A DNA stretch of 64,000 bases, from contig OX485809.1 in the NCBI GenBank assembly GCA_950295325.1, positions 35,653,081-35,717,080 of the forward strand, given 5' to 3'. Numbering within the stretch: the first letter of the stretch is position 1; every line of letters starts with the position of its first letter. Below the pieces are notes generated by a model. The model was not told the DNA's origin. It saw only the letters and a program-made list of their open reading frames with translations, and searched no databases. Both the position numbers and the translations under genes were made by a program. The stretch comes from Polytrichum commune (Eukaryota > Streptophyta > Polytrichopsida > Polytrichales > Polytrichaceae). This document shows, piece after piece, positions 11,019 through 21,849 of the stretch.

Positions 11019-12244
11019 ATCCCACGGATCCGTGGGATTGTAAGACGTGGGCCCCGTTGCCCATAAATGTAGACATTCTCCTATCCCACGGATCCGTGTG
11101 ATTAATGTTTGTCTTGTTGCATGACAATGTGCATACTATTCAATCTCACGGATCCGTGAGATTGATGAATGTTAGCTCCGATGTAAAAATGTATGCACAA
11201 GCATTAATCCCACGGATCCGTGGGATTGATGCATGTCGGCATCGTTGCTCAACTGCGTAAACACTTGCCAATCCCATGGATCCGTGGAATTGGTGAATAT
11301 CGGCATCGTTGCTCAACTACGTAAACACTTGCCAATCCCAAGGATCCGTGGGATTGATGAATGTTAGCTCCGATGTAAAAATGTATGCATATGCATAAAT
11401 CCCACGGATCCGTGGGATTGGTGAATGTCGGCATCGTTACTCAACAGCGTAAACACTTGCCAATCCCAAGGATCCGTGGGATTGATGCATGTCGGCATCG
11501 TTGCTCAACAGCGTAAACACTTGCCAATTCCACGGATCCGTGGGATTGGTGAATGTTAGCTCCGATGTAAAAATTTATGAACATGCATCAATCCCACGGA
11601 TCCGTGGGATTGGTGAATGTTAGCTCCGATGTAAAAATTTATGAACATGCATCAATCCCACGGATCCGTGGGATTGGTGAATGTTAGCTCCGATGTAAAA
11701 ATTTATAAACATGCATCAATCCCACGGATCCGTGGGATTGGTGAATCTCGGCATCGTTGCTCAACAGCGTAAACACTTGCCAATCCCAAGGATCCGTGGG
11801 ATTGATGTATGTCGGCATCGTTGCTCAACAACGTAAACACTTACCAATCCCACGGATCCGTGGGGTTGGTGAATGTTAGGTCCGATGTAAAAATGTATGC
11901 ATATGCATCAATCCCACGGATCCGTGGGATTGGTGAATGTCGGCATCGTTGCTCAACAGCGTAAACACTTGCCAATCCCACGGATCCGTGAGATTGGTGA
12001 ATGTTAACTCCGATGTAAAAATGTATGCACATGCATCAATTCCACGGATCCGTGGGATTGGTGAATGTTAGCTCCGATGTAAAAATGTATGCACATGCAT
12101 CAATCCCACGGATCCGTGAGATTGATGAATGTCGGTATCGTTGCTTGATGTGGTAGGCAAAATTTAATCTGATGAATCGGGAGTAAATTATTGTTCCCAA
12201 CAAGAAATACATTCTCCAATCCCACCGATCTGTGGGATTGGTGA
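11019..12244. repeat. 64-bp-period palindrome array with two spacer classes
   Basis: The palindrome core CCCACGGATCCGTGGG recurs with GGATCC at 11026, 11090, 11150, 11214, 11278, 11342, 11406, 11470, 11534, 11598, 11662, 11726, 11790, 11854, 11918, 11982, 12046 and 12110, plus a degenerate last copy near 12226. From 11150 the period is exactly 64 bp. The ~42-bp spacers fall into two classes. Class A contains TAGCTCCGATGTAAAAATG; class B contains CGGCATCGTTGCTCAAC and GTAAACACTTGCC. Their order is two degenerate spacers, then A B B A B B A A A B B A B A A, then a degenerate B. Some palindrome arms carry single changes (for example CCCAAGGATCC). Most likely a tandem satellite or minisatellite; function unknown. 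Confidence 0.9.
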
Positions 12245-12343
12245 ATTTCTCACCTCTATCAAAAGCCGGGGAATTTAGCTGAATGCAGTTTCATGTTCAG
12301 TCAGCAATGAGAAGTCTAGATGCAAATGGAATGATTGCTTTAC

Positions 12344-14119
12344 TTGTGAATCATCGAGTGTCTCCGATCGAGTCTTTTTGGGTTGCTCCCTCGAGGCCTC
12401 TTTGTTTGGCACTCTTGTTTCCATCAGATGTCCCGCGCCTCCCCGCATAGCCGGTGTAATACAGTTTGCGCGCTTCTCTTCTCCCTCTAAAGTTGTCACT
12501 TCGTGATCTGGAAATTCTATATCATCCGTGTCCCTATAGATATGTCCTCTATCAGGGCTATCTTCTCGCTAATGAATCACAAACATATCTCGCGTTAGTT
12601 CAAACTATTGCAATGATTAGGGTTTCAACAGAAGCTTAAGCCTCCAAGGAAAACACTTACATCGTCCGCGGGAGGATCACTTGTCTGCTGAGGTGAATCC
12701 ATCTTACTAGCATCACTCTGTCGCGCACCTCTCCATGAGGAGTGCCCGAAACACCATGGGCACAAGGGGGACCCCGGAGTGACACCCGGGACTTGTGGCG
12801 CCGTTGGTGAGAGGGCCCAAGTGATCCTAGTGTGGGTGAGGGCCCCGGGCGTTGGTAATGCCTCCCACCCACGAAGATTAGGAGGCACAAGGGTAAGGCC
12901 ATGAGTTATGCGTAGCTCATGGCGTGGTGATTCTAGAAAGCTCAAGAACACCTCAATCGGAGGTGTGAGCTAGGAGTTATGGCCATTTGAGTGGGGCGCT
13001 GTCCCGGGACAGCGCCCTGGTACAGCAGTGCCTGGGAGTGATTCCCGGGACTGCCAAGCTTCAAACAGGCATAACTTCCTCAAGACTTGCTCAAATGGAG
13101 CAAGTGAGGAGTCCATTGGCATCTACGTGAAGCGTAGATGAACATGGAGTGGTTGGTTGTTATGATCAGACATCATACAAGGAAGTTATGATGGTCTGAA
13201 GCTGCTGGGGGGGTTCTAGGCCCAGCAGCTAAAGGAAAATGTCCACTTGGCCCCAACTCTTGGTAGAGAGACAAGAGGTTGGTTGACGGTGGGGTAGGGG
13301 CCCCGCGTGAAGTCCTAGAGGCTTATATGGGTGAGGTGGTGTGGCCTCACCCACCCGAGGCCGAACGGCACGGCCTCCATGGGCTTTGGCCCATTGTGAG
13401 GCCATAGTTGCCTAGAATGGTTCGGGTTGTTGTAGTGTTGCTCCGGCAATGCGATGATCAACATAAGATGGGACTTCCATGGATGGAAGTCCACATCGAA
13501 GAAATGGGTTACCGATTGAAGGGGTGAGTCCCGAAAGCAAAGTAGGAGGGTTGGTTCCCCTCCTTTGAATTATATGGTCCGGGGTAAGAGGAGCTAACCA
13601 TTAGCATGGCGGTATGCGAAGGGTTAGCGACTCGTAACCTTTGATAGAAAGGAAAATTGGCAAGATTGCTAAGGGGGCTAGCAAGGGTTGCGACACACTC
13701 GCTCTGCTACTCGATTCTTTCTCTTGTTCGCTCTCGTCCATCGCTGTTGCAACTGAGGTCCCGTGAATCTTGCCCGCGTCCTCAGCTTATGCTATCGACT
13801 CTAGGTGTAACGACCGTATTTTACATCTCCCTCTCCAAGTTCCTCCCTGATCCTCTTCCGCTTCGTCGCTCAAGTTCGATGGAGTTCCACGACCCTCAAT
13901 GCTCGGGGTGTCCTTCTTCTTCAGATCCCTCGCAGCGCGCCTCTTCTGCTTCGAGTTGCTGAAGTTCGTCTTGCCCCTCCTCTTCCTAGGCTTCCGTGAC
14001 GGCTCCGCTGAAGAGACTGCTGTAGGCCATGTTTCCTTCATGTGTGCGTCTCGATGCCCCATCAATGCCCGAACTTCTCTGCTCCTACACAAACTCTCAT
14101 GCACACTAGCTACTCTCAC
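12344..14119 (-). pseudogene. Unknown basic-protein gene, interrupted by a solo LTR
   Basis: The minus-strand frame from 14119 encodes a Lys/Arg-rich protein with the basic stretches RKPRKRRGKTNF and KQKRRAARDLKKKD, plausible nuclear localisation signals. A stop lies at 13787-13789; beyond it the same frame continues to 13696. The solo LTR (12719-13695) then intervenes. Removing one copy of its CACTC duplication keeps the frame open to 12661, where GTAAGT forms a donor. A 92-bp intron (12660-12569) leads to an acidic exon, 12568-12344, ending at another donor (GTAAAG). No family is recognised. The stop plus the LTR suggest a dead gene. Confidence 0.45.
12719..13695 (+). mobile_element. Family A solo LTR, TSD CACTC
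   Basis: A 977-bp LTR beginning TGTCGCGCACC and ending GGGTTGCGACA, flanked by CACTC at 12714-12718 and 13696-13700. There is no internal region, so it is a solo LTR left by LTR-LTR recombination. It contains a TATA-like CTTATATGGG and many short hairpins (see findings). Confidence 0.95.
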
Positions 14120-14702
14120 AAGATGCTCCTCCCGGAACTAATCGTACGTTCATGTCTCCCAAGCTAGTCCTCCGTATCCCTTTCCTTTGTATTTAATTTC
14201 TATCAAGCTATGTCATCGAATTATATTCCCACGTTTAATAAAACGCGGTATCCGAGATTAGATCACTGACAACACTGACATCAGTTACTAATCTATTTCG
14301 AATTTGTCGATATATTTACGCATCTCTCCTGACAATGACAGCCTCCACAAATTTTCAAATTTATTATTTTTCCATAAAAGGTACATACACCTTTAGGGTT
14401 TAACTTCATCATTTCGGCATAGCATATATTAGGTTATCAAGAATGAGTTATTTTTTAGTGCGTAGGAAAATTAGTCTATACTGACATGTATCATATTTGG
14501 TGGTAAAAAAATAATGACTATTACTGGAGTACATTCTAATCCTACATAAAACAGGTTGTCTAGAATTGACATGAATAAATATTGACTATTGATTGATCTA
14601 ATATGTTGTCATATATTTGGGTATTGGTGTCTACCCAAGGTGTATATAATACCCAATTATTGGTTCCCTTTCCTTCATGTCATCTCATCATATTCTTCTC
14701 CA
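14120..14702. other. AT-rich spacer
   Basis: No convincing gene. It lies between the divergent minus-strand remnant and the plus-strand MULE-like gene, so it may hold old promoters. Confidence 0.4.
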
Positions 14703-15140
14703 ATGGGTACTGTCTCACGTCTCCCAAGCCTTGCTCCATTAGGTGCTTCTAGTTCATGTCAACTTCACACCACATTGTCCATTGATGGTTCTACAGACGT
14801 CAACAACATGAAGATTGCCAACCCACCTGACTGCTCAGTTATTCCGGCGGTCGTCGTTCACACTCCTAAACCACAAACTCCATCTTTGCGGGCAGTTGAT
14901 GCAACACTGATACAGAACAAGTCTACTTTCAAGATTCATGCCTATTCTAGAGCAGGGGTTATTAAACCTAGCACTTACTCTAGATCCATATTAAGGAGTG
15001 CCAAAGGTCAGAAACTCGATTGCGCAGGATGCACTGCAGTTCGTAGTTTAGGGATTGACCATTGTCATAAACATGACGGTGAGAAATATGGCAAAGGGCC
15101 CCATATGGAAAATGCCCCATTTTCGTCTGGCACTCTATGA
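14703..15140 (+). CDS. Open frame upstream of the MULE-like gene
   Basis: A 145-codon frame from the ATG at 14703. The N-terminus is Ser/Pro/Leu-rich; the C-terminus has CAGC and DHCHKHDGEKYGKG, a possible small metal-binding motif. It could be a 5' exon of the following gene or an unrelated frame. No family is recognised. Confidence 0.3.
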   Translation: MGTVSRLPSLAPLGASSSCQLHTTLSIDGSTDVNNMKIANPPDCSVIPAVVVHTPKPQTPSLRAVDATLIQNKSTFKIHAYSRAGVIKPSTYSRSILRSAKGQKLDCAGCTAVRSLGIDHCHKHDGEKYGKGPHMENAPFSSGTL

Positions 15141-15302
15141 TTCTTAATATTTCCCATAATTAACCAAACATTTTCTGACTACATCCTGTACATGTCTGGG
15201 ATGTCCAACGATTTCATCAACCTCTCATGTATATATCCCATTATGTTTTTTCAATCCCCCTTTTGCAATTGCATTCACATAGCTTTGTCAAATTGTTTCT
15301 CA

Positions 15303-17111
15303 ATGTCTTCCGCTGCTGTCCAAGCTCCATTCTTCGATGCCATCAAACTTGTTTCTCCTGGATCTCTTATCCCTACATGCATACCTACTGGCCTTGATGG
15401 AACCGCTGATTTCACTCCCCAGTGGCTATCCATTCGTTATGGTTTCGATGCTGATAGCTTGTGGTTAGAGACAGATGTTGTCGATCCAGAAACTCGAAAT
15501 GTCATTTATTCCTTATACGTCTAGCCCGTAACGTTAGAGAATAATGCTCGCGTTTGGAAACTCAAGCCCGGAAGGTATCACGTCTTTGGCTTGTCGGAGT
15601 CCATGAACACTTCTACAGTCCTACTCACTCCTCGCAGTTCCTCCACACTGTGCACTGAAGCCCCCTTACTGTCTCGTGTCAAGATCGAACCAGGTCTCCG
15701 CATTAGCATCGATTTGTCCGATTCTTCTGATGATGAGGGGAGGCCTTCCCATCCATCAATCCGGTCGAGTACTAAGCGTCCATCTCCCTCCTCTTCTCAA
15801 GATTCACGTAGGACTACTCCTTTCCTTATACCTTCGCAAACTACTAAACTGATAAACATTCTTCCCTCCCTTCGTTCGCTGGGTAGTATGCCTGGAAGCA
15901 AGTCAGTCCTTAAAAAACTGAACTATGATTCCATCCGTATTGAGTACGTAGATTTCTTGCCACCGTCGTTCAATGGGGATGTAATCTTCATTCTTCCTCC
16001 CACCCTTCCATCTGCCGTCCAGAAGAATGCTAAATGTATGGAAGGTATGGACAAACGTTACGATGGCCATATGTGGACAAAGACTATGACTACTAACATC
16101 AGTAACACGTTGGGGCTGTCATTCCGGTCGTCTAACTGTGTAGGTCATCTTCAATGCCACAATCCCAAATGTGGGTTTCTCCAGCGGTCTGAACGCGCAT
16201 CTGGATTGAACAAGGTCGAGTTCGAAGGTTCTTCCAAAGATGCCTTCCCTGTTGCAGACGCTCCACCTCCAACTTCAACAATAGTCTGTAAGATCTGTAA
16301 AGAACCTCCTTTTTGTGTAGCCTCTTGTGATGCAAAAATCTTCTATGTTTTTGGAGATGATACGCAAGAGCGTGCTTGCGTCCATGTAGGCAACCATAAA
16401 CATCCTGTCAAGGTAGGAGACTATAGGGGCACGCGGAAGATAATAGACGATTTGATCGAACAACATGTTGAGCGCAACCCGCAAGCTACCATTTCCAAAA
16501 TAGTCTTGGAAACTAGCAAGGATGTTTTAGGTAACGTCTTGCTCCGCGAAGAAGACGACCCTCCCACCTTACTTTCTCTGGAACAGCTAGAGCCTATCTT
16601 CCAATGCTGCAAGGAGCTCAACTCCCCTAACTTAAAAAACCGTGTCTACAGTTTCAAGTATCTACGCAGATATGGCGTTCTTGATGGCATCACTAAGCTC
16701 AGAGGGCTTAGCAACTGGGCCTACGTGCAACGAAACATGTTTCCAGGCCAAGGTGACGACTCCGACAAGGTCTTCATATTCAAGATGTCCGAGGTGGGAC
16801 CTGGCAGCGGTGTTGACCTTGTCCGCTGAATGCAACCTAGCGGCGATTTAGAGCACTCATGGATGATGTTTGACCACGTCAAACGAGTTGCCAACTGGAC
16901 CACCATGGCCTGCCACGTGTACGACTCCTCTTACCAACATGTACTCACCATTGCTTGTTGTGATTTCCAGTCTGAGGACAAAGATGCTCAACTCGTGTTC
17001 TGGAAGAACCTTAACCACGTCATGGGTAGGCATGGAATACACAAGCCACAGTCCAAAGGTTTCATGGCAGATAGTGCTCAAGCTAATTGGAACGATGTGC
17101 GTATCATATAC
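15303..17111 (+). pseudogene. MULE-like transposase gene, N-terminal and DDE region
   Basis: One reading frame runs from 15192 (ATG chosen at 15303) to the LTR at 17112, broken only by TAG at 15522-15524 and TGA at 16827-16829. Near the start is VKIEPG (a psi-K-x-E sumoylation consensus) followed closely by ISIDLSDSSDDE, a typical SUMO-interacting motif. The middle has Cys pairs (CHNPKCGF, CKICKEPPFC) and a basic segment with an RGTRK motif, like a FLYWCH/FAR1-type DNA-binding module. The C-terminal part has a transposase-like DDE context: FDHVKRVANW, LTIACCDFQSED and GFMADSAQANWNDVRIIY. The protein continues past the solo LTR at 18113. Assignment to MULE-like is by motif context and by the SWIM-type C-terminus at 51.9-53.1 kb. 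Confidence 0.6.
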
Positions 17112-18107
17112 TGTTGCGCACCTCTCCATGAGGAGTGCCCGAAACACCATGGGCACAAGGGGGACCCCGGAGTGACACCCGGGACTTGTGGCGCCGTTGG
17201 TGAGAGGGCCCAAGTGATCCTAGTGTGGGTGAGGGCCCCGGGCGTTGGGAACGCCTCCCACCCACGAAGATTAGGAGGCACAAGGGTAAGGCCATGAGTT
17301 ATGCGTAGCTCATGGTGTGGTGATTCTAGAAAGCTCAAGAACACCTCAATCGGAGGTGTGAGCTAGGAGTTATGGCCATTTGAGTGGGGCGCTGTCCCGG
17401 GACAGCGCCCTGGTACAGCAGTGCCTGGGAGTGATTCCTGGGACTGCCAAGCTTCAAACAGGCATAACTTCCTCAAGACTTGCTCAAATGGAGCAAGTGA
17501 GGAGTCCATCGGCATCTACGTGAAGCGTAGATGAACATGGAGTGATTGGTTGTTATGATCAGACATCATACAAGGAAGTTATGATGGTCTGAAGCTGCTA
17601 GGGGGTTCTAGGCCCAGCAGCTAAAGGAAAATGTCCACTTGGCCCCAACTCTTGGTAGAGAGACAAGAGGTTGGTTGACGGTGGGGTAGGGGCCCCGCGT
17701 GAAGTCCTAGAGGCTTATATGGGTGAGGTGGTGTGGCCTCACCCACCCGAGGCCGAACGGCACGGCCTCCATTGGCATTGGCCTAATGTGAGGCCATAGT
17801 TGCCTAGTATGGTTCGGGTTGTTGTAGTGTTGCTCCGGCAACGCGATGATCAACATAAGATTGGACTTCCATGGATGGAAGTCCACATCTAAGGATTCGT
17901 TACCGATTAAAGGGGTTGGTTACCGATTGAAGGGGTGAGTCCCGAAAGCAAAGTAGGAGGGTTGGTTTCCCTCCTATGAACTACAAGGTCCGGGGTGAGA
18001 GGAGCTAACCATTAGCATGGCGGTATGCGAAGGGTTAGCGCTCGTAACCTTTGCTAGGAAATGAAAATTGGCAAGATGGTCAAGGGGGGCTAGCAAGGGT
18101 TGTGACA
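17112..18107 (+). mobile_element. Family A solo LTR, TSD TATAC
   Basis: A 996-bp LTR starting TGTTGCGCACC and ending GGGTTGTGACA, flanked by TATAC (17107-17111 and 18108-18112). It sits inside the MULE-like coding frame. Its ends carry single transitions relative to the consensus (TGTCGC to TGTTGC, GCGACA to GTGACA), consistent with CpG decay. Confidence 0.95.
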
Positions 18108-18838
18108 TATACGGATCCGGAGACCCAAAGATACCCATGGAAGGCCGCGAGCGAACGTGTTATTTCCATTGGGCGCAATCCCTACAAAAACACACCAAAC
18201 AATACATCGTGCACGAATTACAAGATTAACACAAGAAATTGTGTATGCAGTACAAAGATGCACAGTCTGTGGCAGAGGCTGAAACACGTTATTTGGCAAT
18301 CAAAGCCTGGTGGACATCTTCGGGTGCCACCTCTGACGCAGGCCTCCACATTTGAACCATTAGCTTGCGTTTTGGCATTTCCGATACAGGCAGTGGGGTG
18401 GTTTCATGGAACTGGTAAGTATACACTCTTTCATTCAAATTATTCAATTCTTTAAGTTTGCATTTTTTTCTCTGCGTCTAATGTAGTATCTAAACAATAT
18501 TAAATCTTTTGCTTTTAAATGGCATGGCCCACCATGACTCCTCCTTGCTCACTTGAGTTTCCGAACATTTCTTAACCAATTGCCTTCGTACAGGAGAAGA
18601 AACTTTCTCCGGATAAACTAGCTGAAATGCCCTCTTGCAACCTTGCTGAGACCGTTCACAACAAATGGTTGCAAGCGTCCGGCAATAGGGGTGGCGATCT
18701 CTACGTAGCAGCCGTCGACGATTACGTTAGAGCATTCCTGCAAGTGGTGGGGTACTATCAATACCTCAAAGGTAGAGCGGTAGGCTCTGGACCTCGAGAG
18801 AAGAACTTCGACTTCGGACAGCCCAACGCCGAGCTCAC
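18108..18838 (+). pseudogene. MULE-like gene, continuation after the solo LTR
   Basis: The frame resumes at 18113, encoding RTCYFHWAQSL and a KAWW segment, with in-frame TAA and TGA stops. A donor (GTAAGT at 18415) and acceptor (CAG ending 18593) define a 179-bp intron. The next exon encodes MPSCNLAETVHNKWLQ and GGDLYVAAVDDYVRAF, then runs into a non-coding insertion at about 18839. The frame across the intron does not join exactly, so at least one indel is present. Confidence 0.5.
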
Positions 18839-20296
18839 TGTGGTACTTTTGGGCCACCCCCTTTCGAGGGAGCCTAAAAGTATCACACAAGCCCTTCGGT
18901 GAAGGTGGCCTGCATTTGCAGGCGCCTAAGCCGAACCCGGATGATAGGTGTATAACGTGAGTAGTTAGATTTTTAAGGGAGATTAAATATGCGTCGTAGT
19001 ACCTCCGGAGGTTAGGCCTTAGTTTTTTACTAGTGTGGCTTTAAACTCCACTAACCAATTTCATATCTAGTTCTAACCTTAACCTACAACCTATTCTACG
19101 CGCAGACGCACCAGCCTTGAAACCAAGGCAATCCTAATTTGTGAATTGGGATGGTTCTGATACACCCAACCGGGTGTGACTCATACCACCCTAACTCAAC
19201 GAACGGAATAACGACAATTTGATGGACCATTCAATTCTTCCTATTTCTTTATTTAGTTCTATTTAGTTTTCTAAGCGGGGGAACTTGGCCTAAGTCCCAC
19301 CCTTCACACAAATTCCTTCTTAATTACTTACTTTTGTTTGCACGTCCTAACTTACTACATTAACATATTAGGCATCACCCCTTACCTCGGGTCTCTTGCC
19401 AACAAGGGTTTACGATTTATTTTGTATGTTTTGATTGTTAAATGTGTTTACACTGGATAGACCACGAAATGCAACTCAATGGGACCAGGGTGACGGGCGA
19501 CCTGTAGGTTCAACCTGTTGCGCAATCTTCATAAATTGGGGCCATTACTCCCAATCTATGGGGCCAACAACATAATAGTGGATTCGCGGGTCATTAACCC
19601 CACCTTTCCACCAACAACATTCAGAGTGGTCGTGTCGGTGATTAATCCGACTTACCACACACGAAACTTGCTAATAAATGAAGCTACTACCACAAAACAT
19701 ACCAAGGGCCCCGAAAACAATGGAATTGGGTACTCCCTTGGCGGTCAAGTGGTCAAGCCACTTGACCTTACGAGATAGGTGAGTGGGTTTAGAGATGCGT
19801 ACCTTAGCCGTGCTCCCTCTAATCCTAAATGGAAGGCTTAAGGTTAGTTAATTTACCTCAATTTTCCTCGGTTGATTTGGGCTTGATGTAGGCCAAGCCG
19901 CTACCTCCTTCCTTGCTCCACTTTCCGAGCGTCGAGCTTGCCTCCTTCTTTGTAACTAGTTTGGTAGTAAGCGTACCTTAGTTAACAATTAAAATATAAA
20001 GTGTTATTCTGCCCTGTAATTTAATCCTAAGCATAATATTTATACTTAGTGCACCAAATTATCTTTCCAATGATCTAAAAATCACTCTAATCGGATAAGA
20101 AATGCAAAAGTTATGAGGGTTGGAAGTGTGAGGTCGATTCAACCGACCCTTCCAACCCACCTATCTACCTTCTAACTTCAAAAATTCATAGCACATTCCT
20201 TACTACTTGGATCTAGGCTTTCCTTATACCATTGGAAAGCTATGAACAAGCTCTAACTAGAAAAATTATGACATCAGCAGGTTAAGCTAATAGAAA

Positions 20297-20610
20297 TTCA
20301 GCGGACTCCTTGTAACACAGCAGTCAATCAAGAAGGCTTAAACTATGTATCTCGCCTTCAACAATTCATATCTAATTCAAATCTTAGTCAAATCAAACGT
20401 TCTATATGACCCTGGAGAGATATTAAAAATATGTATTTGATAAAAATATGTGATTAGAAAGGTAAGCCGAAGTGAACCCAGCAGGTCCTCTGTAATGCAG
20501 CAGTCAACCAAAAGTTCTCAAATTATGTGTCCCATCTTGCACAATTCATATCTAATTCAAATCATGCTCAAATCAAATGTTCTAAGCCATTTTGGAAAGC
20601 TACACAAAAG
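20297..20610. repeat. Diverged ~180-bp tandem duplication
   Basis: Two blocks share GCAGCAGTCAA and AATTCATATCTAATTCAAAT in the same order, about 180 bp apart, within the non-coding insertion. Confidence 0.55.
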
Positions 20611-21420
20611 TTCTACTTGGGAAACATATAATTTCTTGGAATTAAAATTCCTATTGGGCTCGCAGGTCTGATCCAGCAGCCGCTACCCACAAGACCACCC
20701 AGTTTTTCTACTCCATCTTTGAAAATCCATAACTAATTGTCATCTCAACCAAATCACAAATGGGAAACGGCTATGGATAGCTATATGAAATCTCTCTAAG
20801 AGAAAAATAATAAGTATCTTGTTCTAGCTTTTGAACTAAGCCTTCAGGGCATTGGCAGATGAGGTCTATAATGCCTCTACTCAAAATTCTACCATCCAAC
20901 CTACCTCTACAAAAGAAGGAATAATTTTGTTGGTGTGTTAATAAACACACAACCTAACTAGGAGAGAGAGAGTAGAGGAGGTTCTCAAGCCTTTCTTTTA
21001 GACCATTGAGAATACATGCTAAAGGATTTTTTCCTAACTACATTGAAGCAGGGCTTCGCCCAAAAACTAGAGAAAGAGAGAGAGCTACAAGGTGGAAGGA
21101 GGGGTTTTTTAAACCCTCTCACAAAAGGGTTGGACCCCTCCTCCACCGGATCCATTTTTTCAAACCCTTTCCCGAAATTTTGGCTCGGGGGTTTTCCCGG
21201 TTGAGGTTGCCACCCTCTCGCCGAGGTGGCTCCGACAAAAAACCTTTAGAAATCTTTCTAATTTTTCCGCCATCGAGTTGGCAAGGGGGCAAGTGGGCAA
21301 GTATCCCCCTTGCTCTCTTTCTTTTTTTGTCTTCAAAATTCTTCACGCCGATTTTATCTTCTTACGTAAAACACCTCCAATAGTCTTGTGTGCCTCACAC
21401 TAACTAATAAACTAACACTT

Positions 21421-21515
21421 GCTTAGCTAGCATCTACTAACATTTGCTTAATAACTAGCATCTACTAATATTTGCTTAATAACTAGCATCTACTAATATT
21501 TGCTTAGCTAGTTAT
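21421..21515. repeat. Three 28-bp tandem repeats
   Basis: TAGCATCTACTAA/T starts at 21428, 21456 and 21484, a 28-bp period, each unit followed by ATTTGCTTA. Confidence 0.8.
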
Positions 21516-21670
21516 TTTTACTAGCTAGCACATTTTTTCTACTTTGCTATCTTCTAGCACTACTTAGTTTCATTTTGACCTTCCTTCTTCTAGGCTAAAT
21601 GCTAAATGAACTAATTTTTCCTAAATTCCCTATCAATTCTAACTTTTAATGCTAACATTCTAACTAAAAG

Positions 21671-21800
21671 TGATCCCGCAGAGTGGTGGACCACTCAAAG
21701 GGTTCACACTCACCGAACCGGGGATCCGACTACCCCAAACGCAGCCGTCTTGAACATGCCCGGAGCCGAAGATTTCTGTACTCGAGACGCACACCTCGAA
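21671..21800 (+). pseudogene. MULE-like gene, short coding block before the retroelement complex
   Basis: An open frame reads AEWWTTQRVHTH to MPGAEDFCTRDAHLE and stops exactly at the family A 5' LTR (21801). With one copy of the 5-bp duplication removed, it is in frame with the minus-strand coding block that starts at 53059. This identifies 21801-53059 as an insertion complex in one gene. Confidence 0.7.
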
Positions 21801-21849
21801 TGTCGCGCACCTCTCCATGAGGAGTGCCCAAAACACCATGGGCACAAGG
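21801..21849 (+). mobile_element. Family A 5' LTR of the outer element (part 1)
   Basis: The first 49 bp of a plus-oriented LTR, preceded by TCGAA (21796-21800). It is split by a minus-oriented LTR of the same family at 21850 and continues at 22828. The sister 3' LTR end at 53060 is followed by the partner duplication TTGAA (read on the minus strand), a CpG-to-TpG difference. Confidence 0.85.

Larger units (their letters stand above)
18839..21670. mobile_element. 2.8-kb non-coding insertion in the MULE-like gene
   Basis: Coding sequence stops at 18838 (PNAELT) and an open coding frame reappears from about 21671 (AEWWTTQRVHTH). The intervening DNA has no frame of note. It begins TGTGGTACTTTT and ends AAAAGTGATCCCGCA, so the ends are TG...CA and roughly inverted, suggesting a large solo LTR or LARD-like element. 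A matching target duplication was not found. It contains a diverged ~180-bp tandem duplication (20297-20430 and 20478-20610) and three 28-bp units (21421-21515). Confidence 0.45.

Noticed and set aside
11019-12244. CRISPR-like repeat-spacer array
   Set aside because: Repeats are perfect palindromes and spacers belong to only two recurring classes. There are no cas genes and the host is a plant. It is a tandem satellite-like array.
12625-12951. Conserved ~110-codon frames within every family A LTR (both strands)
   Set aside because: They recur only because the LTR is repeated. The frames exist on both strands, lack conserved starts and follow GC-rich hairpins; no protein evidence.
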